From Diphasiastrum complanatum (lineage: Eukaryota; Streptophyta; Lycopodiopsida; Lycopodiales; Lycopodiaceae): 64,000 nt of DNA. The position numbers and the translations under genes were made by a program. The notes beneath the pieces are model-generated. The model ran no database searches. It was not told the origin of the DNA and saw only the letters and a list, made by a program, of their open reading frames with translations. Location of the stretch: NCBI GenBank assembly GCA_029204225.1, contig CM055113.1:4231194-4295193 (forward strand), written 5' to 3'. Positions 55,447 to 64,000 of the stretch are shown piece by piece (position 1 is the first letter of the stretch; each line of letters starts with the position of its first letter).

Positions 55447-58026
55447 CTACCAATATTGGGTCAGCCCCCTCCAGTAAAACATCTCGTTCAATGTCTTGCG
55501 TTCTTTGGCAGTCCGATCACGTATCCGCAAATATAGGGCTAGATCGGCTCCTGGTTCCATCGCTTCATTTGGGTTGTACCACCATTTGGTGAGGTGGATC
55601 TTTGTTGGTTTTGTTTTAGGGCCCCAAGGTTGAAGCAGCCACTTTTGTAGGTAATGGGCATAATGACCAGCTAGCCGAACAAGCTGTGGCACTCCTCTAG
55701 GTCAAATTTAGCTTCCTCGGGGGTTATACATCATCGGTATATTCCTTCCACCCCTCGTCTATATAAGATTCCTCCTATGAGTGCGAACTTCAAGGCCTGT
55801 AGTCGTAACTTTGGTATTTCCTGGGTGGTCATGTCCTCGGGGGTATCTAATGTCAATAAGTAAGTTGCTAATGCCGCATACCAAACGAGAATTTGTGCAA
55901 CATCTACCTTCAATAGTTCTTTCAAGTGATCTGTCTCCCACTCGCTACCAGTGTTGGTCACCCCTCCTAGCTCACATATGCAGTCAATAAGTCCTTGTAA
56001 CCTAGGTGGGTTGCTCTAGAGGGCATAGTCAAATTTTTGAAGAGATATGATCCACTTCATCAGTCGTTCGGGTGGTTCTAGTTTGTTCATTATCAGAGTT
56101 ATTGTCGTGCTTTTGGTAAAGAAGGTCACTTTCCAGTGTAATAGATAATGTCTAAGCTTTGCGGCGGCGTAGGCTATCCCTAAACATATCTTCTCAGCCT
56201 TTGAGTAGTTAAGCTCTGCTTTGTTCATTTTCCTTCCTATGAAGATAATAGGGTGGTAAATCTTATCCCAGATCTGGGCTAAGTAACAGTTGATGCATGT
56301 ATCAGTGGTGCTAGTAAATACGTAGAATTCCCTATCATACATCGGTGGTTTCAGAATTGGGGCATTAGCTAGGGCCGTTTTCAATCCTTGAAAGTACTTC
56401 TCGCACTCTTCGTCCCATGACCACTTGGTTTCATTTTTCAATAAGCCCGTCACGGGGTATGTGTGGGAGGCGTAGGACATCACGTATCTTTTGTAATAAC
56501 CAGTTGAACCTAGGAAGGTTTGAAGTTGACTCACGGTGGTGGGGGCCATCATAGCTAATATCATGGCAATCTTGTCGGGATCGGTGGCCCTGCCATATTT
56601 ACTGATCACATGGCCTAACAACACTCCATATGGTACCCCAAACAAACACTTGTTGGCGTTCAAGGAGATGCAGTGGCTGCGCACTTTTGGAAGCATTTCT
56701 TGAGTACGACGAGGTGATCAGTGATTGTAGATGCCCCGCAGAGGTGATCTATGAAGATTTTGAGATTCTCATCTAAGATGTCCTGGAATTGTTCATTCAT
56801 GAATCGTTGATAGGTCCCTGGCGCATTGGTAAGCCCAAATGGCATGACGTGGTATGCGAATACTCCGAATGTGGTAGTGAAGGTGGTTTTTAATTTGTCT
56901 TCTTCTGCTATGGCTATTTGGTTATAGCCGACAAAGCAATCCATGAATGAATACTGTTCCCTCCCCACCATCTCTTCTAGGACTTGGTCTATAAATGGTA
57001 GTGGATAGTAGTCCTTTCTAGTTTGTTTGTTCAAGCGCTTGTAGTCTACACATACTCGGATGTGTGTGGAGTTCTTCTTTGTTTGTGGTACAATTGGAGA
57101 GCATCACTTGCGTTTTCAACAGGAAATATTAGCCATGTCTGCCTAAGTCGTTCTAATTCTCGCTCACGGCCCCGTCCAAAGATGAGTACTCCTGCTGGGT
57201 TTTCTATGATACAATTGCTCAGTCTGAGCCATGGTCGGCCTAACAACATAGAAAACCCCCGATTCCCGGCATACATTCGCATCACGTAGAAATCTACCTG
57301 GATGATTCTGTCGACTACAGTGATTGGTACACTCTTAAGTTCTCCTTCTGGTTTTATCACTGAATTGTTGGCCAGTTTGAGGGCGGTCAACATGGCTGGT
57401 TCTAGTGTGAATCCCAATCTGTCAGCGAGCTCTAGGCTAATAATACTTACGGCAGATCTTGCATCGACTATGGCTCCCTTCACAAGTAGGCCATCAATTA
57501 GTACATCTACCCTAGGACAATAGCGGTCTAGGATTCCTGCTTCGATGTGTCCGACTGTAGGGGGTTCCAACGGTCTAGGTCTCATCATGCGTCGGATGGT
57601 GCGCTTAATGGTGGGTGATAGTTGGACCAATTGCCACAGTCCTATTTGTAACTTCATATTTTCCAATGCCTGTGTTAGATCGATATTTTCTATTCTTAGG
57701 TTCACATCAAGGTTTCTACAAATTTTGCGTGTTGTATCCCTTGCTCTCTTTGCCCCTATCCCAATTTTTCCTTTTCCAGTCTTTCTTCGTCCTAAGGTTC
57801 TGAGGTGTCATCTCCCTTCTAAGGCGCTCACCTCCCCCCGTTCCCTAGGTGCTACAGCTTCTACCTCTGGCTTGATCAACCCTTGGTCACTGGCTACTGG
57901 TTTGTCTATCTATAGGGGTGTAGTTTTGGGGGGTTCACTTCAGAGGTTACTTCTTGTCACTACTAAGATTTCCTTCCTCGTTGTGGTCTGGTCTATTGTT
58001 TCTAACTCAATGAAGTTTACGGGTGC
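55447..58026 (-). pseudogene. Gypsy pol relic: gag tail, protease, RT, RNase H, integrase start
   Basis: Read on the minus strand from 58026. A Lys/Arg-rich gag tail leads to a 219-aa frame (57705-57046) with a protease-like core, IVDARSAVSIIS, in which DAR stands for the usual D(S/T)G, and LGRPWL. RT follows (57034-56660) with SFMDCFVGYNQIAIA and VMPFGLTNAPGTYQ. Its catalytic box reads FIDH, not the usual F/Y-x-DD. RNase H (56696-56016) has YSKAEKICLGIAY and RHYLLHWKVTFF. An integrase N-terminal piece, LRLQALKFALIGGILY, spans 55961-55731. Beyond it, at 55692-55447, is a segment with WLLQPWGPK and LYLRIRDRT that is also found near 38.8 kb. Frame breaks separate the parts. The right edge is cut by duplicated block X. 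Confidence 0.9.
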
Positions 58027-59100
58027 TCGATCATCCTCTAAGAGTGCTTTTACAAATTTGAGAACCAATGGGAAAAAGCGTTATTGGTACAAGCATGGAA
58101 GGAGGACAATATGTATGATGATTTGCTTGTCATATTTCCACGTGTTGATGAGGACAAGGAATTACAATTTTCTGCCCTCTTTTCAAGAGAGTTCGGTGTG
58201 GGATTTAAGAGATCCGATGAAACCAATATAACAGTTTCTCTCAATACATGTGATTTTGAAGTTTGCATGATTGAAGTCACTCCACTTTTGTGGGAGGTTG
58301 GCAAACATTTTTTACTCAAAAAAATAAATGAATTTGCTGAAAAAATTGAAGGCTCTTATTGATCCAACAATAAAGATTCTAATAAGGGAGATCACTCACG
58401 AGGTGAGAACAATAATTCTTCTAGTAGCCATTTGGGTGAGTATAGCTCTCAATCTAGTGCTGCAATTTCATTTGGTCGGTCCAAAAAAGCTCCTGGAGAT
58501 GATGGTGATTATAGTGGTAGGGATGATAAGGGTGGCAATGGGCATAAAGATAAAAAGCACAATCCAACTAAAAAAGATAATGATGATAAAAGATTGAATC
58601 GCACTGTGATAGTGGTATTTAAGAAAGGAGTCATAGTGGTATTTAATAAAGGAGTCGGACACTTTAATTGTAATCATAGGCGCCAGCATGTTCCATGAGA
58701 TTTGCAAAACGATGCTCTGTTCTTTCCAAAATAAAATTTTAGTTTGATAAGAAGTTAAAGAATGATTGAAAGATCACTATAAGGAAGAAGAGTGCAACTC
58801 GAGCTCTCCGAGTGATGATTTGGGTGGCTGCATGTTGAGAATTTGTATGAGCAGCAGGGAACAAATCAATCCTGCATCTCTTGATGGTGAATCTAAATAC
58901 GGCTTGTTCAAAGATTTCGAGGGAACCCCTCTCGCCGTGATAGGCAAGGAAAGCGAAACTGTCAGCAACCTACAATTTCGAGTGCGAAAGAATGCTAAGC
59001 AAATTGCATCGCGACACCAGCCACAATGGCTTTTTATTCTCGTTCACTTTGAATCACAAAATGACACATCTGAGTAACATTCCACAGTCCGGAAAAGTTG
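58027..59100 (+). pseudogene. Gene family X, copy 3
   Basis: Begins abruptly inside the coding sequence at KFENQWEKALLVQAW, fused to the Gypsy relic. It retains the middle part missing from copy 2: FSALFSREFGVGFK, DETNITVSLNT and DFEVCMIEVTPLLWEVGK. The charged linker follows (APGDDGDYSG, GNGHKDKK). A short tandem duplication occurs in the VVFKKGV region, and then a decayed C-terminal half with many stops. The end, NLQFRVRKNAKQIASRH to FESQNDTSE and a stop near 59075, matches copy 2. Block Y follows directly, so X and Y were neighbours in the ancestral arrangement. Confidence 0.65.
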
Positions 59101-60341
59101 AGACAGACGAAGGAGGCCAAAAAGTGATTGTACCGCAGCTTCTAAATCAGCTTGTTGCAGCTTGACGACTCCATTGGACCTCAAAAGCACGTTTGGTTGT
59201 ATTTGCCATCCATGGTTTTATTTAATGTTGCAACAGGATTTGATAGCTGCGATAGCAGATTTAGGCACAACATCACACATGATTTAGGCAAGGCGAAAGG
59301 GTTTATTAGCACTGCGCTGCCGGTTTGGATTAGACCAGTTGTGCAGAAGAGCCCAATAACTACCGGGGATACAGGGCCAGAGCGACTAGGGAGCGCCTAC
59401 AACAACAAAGTGAACAACTGCCAAAGTTTAAGGAATCAAGGTTTCTAGACTCCGACCGGAGAAAGATACGTTGATTAGGAAGCAGATTCCCGGAAAAAAA
59501 GTGGGCACTACGCACTTTGGAAGCCAGAAATGTGGGTTACGGTGAGCAGAAAGAAAGTTGCAGATGACCTGGTAGATCTAACAAATAGAAGCTTGTCTGA
59601 GTACAAGGAGAAAAATGAAGGGGAGTGCTAGTAGGGGTATGAGAAAGAGTAAATTGGCTACTTCAGTTGGTGCTCAGGACTGTGAAAGCTGGAACCGAGC
59701 ATCAGGATCAGGTAGATGGAGCATCCCAGTATCATAAAAGCAGTAGCAAATAACATACTATTGCCTTAATCAGTGTTGGTTACTTATTGTCAACTACATC
59801 CAAGATATAGATCTATGATCTATTACACGTTTTGCAACCACATAAATAAGATAAAAAACCATGACTCTGTGCCGTTGTGATGAGTTTTTAGGTTAGGAAA
59901 GGCAAAAACACCAAAGTTTCAGTTATCTGATTTGTTGTCATTTCATTTGTGGAAAAAGAGCTGCTTCATTATATTTAAATCAACTAGTCACTAAATAAAA
60001 ATTGACTTCATCTGTGGAAGCATAGCTGATTGACTATATTTGATTTAACTATGTCACTCAATAAAGATTGACAAGTACGATTGACATATCACAGATTTAC
60101 TTAATGTCGATTTTAATATTAAGATTTCTGTATGAACTTAAAGTTGTTTTTGTCATTAGCCAACACTATCAAATGATTGTCTTTTTGAGAATTGCTTATT
60201 GTTTCACATATGTTGGTGGCATGGTATTATAAATTTGATTTCATGTATATGTCTAATTTAACTCCTTGACAAGAATCATGGTTCAATATATTTATTTCAC
60301 ACCTACTACAAACATGTATTTGGATCTCTCAATTTCAAAGA
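59101..60341 (+). repeat. Duplicated block Y, copy B
   Basis: Matches 25021-26882 from about 59206 on, including long stretches such as AGAAGCTTGTCTGAGTACAA and GATTGACAAGTACGATTGAC, and lacks about 575 bases present in copy A. It ends at the same phrase, CTCTCAATTTCAAAG, followed by a different Copia fragment in a different orientation. A 98-aa frame (59152-59448) is not conserved as an open frame in copy A. Confidence 0.85.
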
Positions 60342-60345
60342 ATCT

Positions 60346-62330
60346 TCCAACCATGTTTTGTTGTAAAGATCAAGGCTCTACGCACAGATGGAGGGGGAGA
60401 GTACATCTTCACAGAATTCAAGGAGTTCTGCAAGGCCAACGGGGTACTTCAACAATACACAACCAGCTACTCACCTCAGTCCAATGTTGTAGTTGAGCAG
60501 AAAAAACGGACATTCATCGAAAGTGCCAAGAGCATGATGGCCCATGTCTCTCTTCCAAAGAAGTTCTGGGTAGAAGTTGTTACTACAGCTGCCTACTTAT
60601 AGAATCGATCAATCACCAAAGCCCTAAATGACAAGACACCTTATGAGGTGTAGATAGGATTGAAACCATCACTCAAACATATTCGAGTGCTTGGATGCAT
60701 CACTTTCGCTCAGAACCTTGAGGATCTAAGAAGAAAGCTAAATGACAAGAGCAGAACGATCTTCATTGTCTATTCCCCAGACCACAAGACATACAAGCTC
60801 TACAATTTGGATACCGAGAAGACATTCACCAGTAAAGATGTCATTTTTGTGGAAGACCAGTTCATCGACCACAAAGAGAAAGATACTGATAAAAAAGACT
60901 CCAGGATCGAGCAACCAGTCAATTTCGATCTAGAGATTCAACTGTAGAATCTCGATGCTGACTCAGATGATGAGTCAGAACCTCAATGAGTCAACTCACA
61001 TCAAAGGACCGAAGTTCAATCCAGTCGAACAAGTCCGGATAGTCTCCATCCAGATTTATAGATGATCCAACGGCCTGCTACTTTGTGCAGGAACCGACCA
61101 TAGTTTTTGAGGTGATGTCTACTCCTGATGCTGACTAGTGGAAATTAGCGATGGACACCGAATTCGATTCTCTATTGGAGAATCAAACATGGACACTCAC
61201 TGAGCTGCCAAAGGATCGAAACCCAATTCCATGCAAATGGATATTGAAGGCGAAGTACGACGCTGAATGAAGACTAAATCATTACAAGGCCAGGCTAGTC
61301 GCCAAAGGCTTTTCCCAGATTTCAGATCTGGATTATTCAGAAACCTTCAGCCCAGTCGTCAAACATGCTTCCATCTGCCTACTCCTCTCCTTTGCAGCTG
61401 CAGCAGATCTCGAAGTCCATCAGATGAATGTCCAGACTACTTTTCTTAATGGAACCATCGAAGAGAAAATCTATATGACACAGCCAGAGGGATACGAACT
61501 CAACGACAAGCAACAACACCTTGTATGCAGAATTCACAAGGCGCTCTACGGGCTGGAACAGTCACCTAGAGCCTAGTTCCTAAAACTATCAAAGGAGCAG
61601 TTTCCTCAAATTGAGGCAGAAAAGGAGGAAATGAAGCACTACCCCTTTCAATCCATCTTCAGTTCACTGATGTACGCAATGATTTGCATGCGACCAGACC
61701 TTGCATATTCGATCAGTACACTCAGTCAGTTCTTGTCAAATCCAGGCGTAGTTCATTGGAAAGCGCTAACAAAGTCATGAAGTACATCTAAGCAACGAAA
61801 ACTCTCAGCATCTGCTACGGAGGCAGCCAAACTGCCAACATCCTTGAAGCCTACACAGATGCGGATTGGGCATGAGATGTCGACACCATAAAATCAACTT
61901 CTGGATTTGTATTTTTATACAACCAAGGCTCAATCTCATGGAACAGCCGGGAGCAGACCTCAGTTGCATGATCATCAACGGAATCCGAATACATAGCTAC
62001 TGCCACAAATGCAACCAAAGAGGCAATCTGGCTAAGGCAACTTCTCGTAGACCTGAACCTTGCACAAATGCTTCCTACAAACATCTATTGTGACAATCAA
62101 AGCACAATAGCACTTTCTCTCAATCCGCGATTTCACTTTCGAAGCAAATATATAGAAATCATGTATCATTACCTTAGAGAGAAATTGCACAACAAGGAAG
62201 TAGAATTAATTTTCTGTAGAATAAACTACATGGCAGCAGATTACTTCACAAAGGCTCTATCAAAGGAGAAACATCTCAGATTTAACGATATGTTAAATAT
62301 GAAGATCAAAGTTTTTCAAGATCCTCATTA
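60346..62330 (+). pseudogene. Copia integrase-RT-RNase H, decayed
   Basis: Integrase: VVKIKALRTDGGGEY (second catalytic Asp), YSPQSNVVVEQKKRTFIE (Glu region). Then come LGCITFAQ and EKTFTSKDVIFVED. RT start: NLQFH-like decayed text, then RLVAKGF and [12 protein letters not shown] pieces in shifting frames. The catalytic YVDD segment is deleted, as QSPRA joins to SLMYAMICMRPDLAYS. RNase H: TDADWA-type text, IYCDNQSTIALSLNPRFHFR and IMYHYLREK. Many stops and frameshifts. The last frame (62068-62331) ends at the usual position just before the polypurine tract. Confidence 0.88.
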
Positions 62331-62338
62331 AGGGGGAG

Positions 62339-62871
62339 TGTTAGATTTCTTATGCTCAGTCTTAAAAATCGTTAAGTAATGAGCATCTTGAAAACAGAAG
62401 GCCGACAACATGATTTGGGACCTTCACATTTTTCCCTTTAAGTTTTTCCCATTTATGCCTTAAAACGATTTAAGGCACCTTTGCTTTTTGCCTTCTTCGC
62501 CCTTTTTCCATGCCTTCACAAAAAAAGTGACACACTGGCCAGAATGACTTAAAAACCAATTATGGACCACCTTCGCCTTTTTCACTTCTTTGCTAAAAAT
62601 GTTAATGAGAATTTCTCTTTCAATCAGAGTTATCTGTAACTAGAGTTATCACGCTCAACAAGCTGAAGTTATTACTTCAAGCCATTGTACTCACTGTTCA
62701 TATTTTTCAGAGTGCAACTTTTGTCTCACTACTGCGTCGTTCATTTGCGCAAACTGTATGAATTCTTCTACTTGAATATTTCTACTGCTAACTATTGTGT
62801 TTCCGTTCCTACATGCCTACGCTTTGAGCAGCCGAGCCTCCGCTGCGCTCACGACCACCATTTTACGACAA
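62339..62871 (+). repeat. 3' LTR of decayed Copia element
   Basis: 533 bp, TGTTAGATTTC to TTTTACGACA, preceded by the polypurine tract AAGGGGGAG (62330-62338). The right edge is supported by the switch to repeat D sequence. Confidence 0.8.
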
Positions 62872-62876
62872 TTTTT

Positions 62877-63352
62877 TTATGTCACTTCAACAGACATGCA
62901 AATTCTTAATGAGTCCCCGTCCAAGTATTGTCAGTTGTATGTTATTATTGGCATATAATGAGAGGGTGCACATGCCCCTACAACTAGTCTAATATTTTAC
63001 TAATCAAAACTAACATATCTTACTTAATGTCATGTTGGTAAGGTTCTTGTTTTTTCGTGATACTTTTTTTTTATCAACTCTCTATCCTTTCCTATGTGTT
63101 CTTTTTGTACCGTCCATATTTGGCTTTTTTTTTCTTTTTGGAAGTTTGTTTGATTTCTTGATCTATTGCTTATCAAGCTTAATTACCTGCTCCTACTTCA
63201 CCCATATATTTTCCTTTACTTAGCTCTTGGTTCTAAAAAGCTTTTGGAGTTTGTTTGAGTTCATGATTGCCTATTAAGAAGTTGCATTGTACAGCATACT
63301 AGAGAAGAATTTTGATTGAAGAATGCTCAACTACCAGACTGAAAGTCTCAAT
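62877..63352 (+). repeat. Repeat D, copy 2
   Basis: Direct copy of 40068-40553, about 90 percent alike by eye, with small indels. Divergence starts after GAAAGTCTCAATAT in both copies. Confidence 0.85.
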
Positions 63353-63654
63353 ATCATTAGGGGAGGTCCAACCGCTATAAGGGCCCTTTGTAAAGATACT
63401 TGTTTTGACTTTTCAACTATTCGACGTCCACATGTCCCAATAATATTTTTACACGTGTGCAGGACGATAACGGTGTTTGCCGGACAAATTATTTTCACAA
63501 ATTTTCGGGCATATTTGTAGCCAGTTCAAAAATCCCGCCGGGCAGAGTCTAGATATGTGATTGGATAATATATTGTTGCCCGTCGGGAAAAGACTGCCCG
63601 AGTTTAACTAACTGAAGTTAAACTAATTTGCATGGATGGTTCAACTAACTGAAG
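63353..63654. other. Unassigned; repeated GCCCG motifs
   Basis: No gene recognised. CCCGCCGGGCAG and GCCCGTCGGGAAAAGACTGCCCG near 63531 and 63580 are GC-rich palindromic phrases in an AT-rich background, of a kind seen near ends of some plant DNA transposons; no paired terminus was found. Confidence 0.35.
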
Positions 63655-63728
63655 TTATCAATCATTTTGTACATTATCAATCGTTTTGTATCTTGGATGT
63701 TCATTATCAATCATTTTGTATCTTGCAC
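63655..63728. repeat. Three tandem units of TTATCAATCATTTTGTA
   Basis: Units start at about 63655, 63674 and 63703 with one G substitution in the second and CTTG extensions in the last two. Confidence 0.85.
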
Positions 63729-64000
63729 TGTTATGCAATGGCCGCTTGCAATCGAAGACCGCATAGTGCAATCAATTCGGTCACTGTTTGTAATGAAAGA
63801 GATTCTGAAGGGTTATGGATACCATGCACATATAGAAAGTTTCAATGGGTTGTGATGCATCCCTCATCAAAAGGTGCATTTCGCAAAAGAAAAAAATCAA
63901 ATATGGATTACAGAAACTTTTGGAAAGGAAGAATTTTAGAGTTCAAAGTTTCCAAGGGAGGTCAATCCATTTTAGAAGTCTTGATTCAACATGTGTATAT
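63729..64000. other. Unassigned sequence
   Basis: No gene or transposon motif recognised up to the window edge. Confidence 0.4.

Larger units (their letters stand above)
60346..62871 (+). mobile_element. 5'-truncated Copia element with 3' LTR
   Basis: Starts inside integrase and runs through RT and RNase H to a polypurine tract and a complete-looking 3' LTR. The right flank after 62871 is colinear with repeat D copy 1 from about 40062, which defines the 3' insertion boundary. The left part, including the 5' LTR, is lost at the junction with block Y. Confidence 0.88.

Noticed and set aside
59152-59448. 98-aa protein gene within block Y
   Set aside because: The frame is not maintained in the duplicate at 25 kb and has no recognised motif.

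Overview
The window looks like nuclear DNA of a land plant with a large, repeat-dominated genome. Evidence: plant-type Ty1/Copia and Ty3/Gypsy retrotransposons with initiator-Met-tRNA primer sites, GT..AG introns, long GA/CT microsatellites, and fragments of plant gene families (2-oxoglutarate dioxygenase, SRA domain). I cannot resolve the species or order. No operons, rRNA genes, CRISPR arrays or organellar gene clusters were seen. Only one long intact reading frame exists, the gag-pol of a young Copia element; nearly everything else is a broken or truncated relic.

Layout. 1-6.08 kb: CT-rich sequence, a decayed intron-containing gene resembling the DUF3504 (ZMYM/QRICH1, Crypton-type tyrosine recombinase) family lying between two hairpin-bearing direct repeats, then about 3 kb of microsatellite and hierarchical minisatellite. 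6.08-11.95 kb: complete Copia element with 653-bp LTRs that look identical and a perfect 5-bp target duplication. 12-16.7 kb: short tandem repeats, a minus-strand pseudogene region joining a dioxygenase N-terminus to an SRA fragment, a cluster of perfect inverted repeats, and a possible Ulp1 protease relic. 16.7-24.7 kb: a Gypsy RNase H/integrase fragment, a 5'-half Copia relative of the intact element (LTR, gag, protease), and a Gypsy element deleted from protease to the integrase end. 25-30.5 kb: a duplicated block (Y), then minus-strand Copia and Gypsy fragments fused together. 30.5-38.6 kb: mostly unassigned sequence, a Copia integrase scrap, and a large inverted duplication of an unidentified gene (X). 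38.7-51.7 kb: mostly unassigned, with a repeat (D) whose inverted copy was split by an internally deleted Copia element carrying a tRNA-like tail. 51.7-54 kb: a possible spliced gene of unknown function. 54.8-62.9 kb: a Gypsy relic on the minus strand, a second X+Y block in contiguous form, and a decayed Copia element with its 3' LTR. 62.9-64 kb: another copy of D and small tandem repeats.

The genes do not form a pathway. The window is a record of retrotransposon insertion, truncation and duplication. The most unusual points are the DUF3504/Crypton-like relic with its terminal repeats, the three copies of family X (two as a roughly 1-kb inverted repeat), and the Copia/tRNA-like chimera whose target-site duplication is confirmed by paralogous unfilled copies of the target. 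All homology statements rest on motif recognition by eye; no database search was run.
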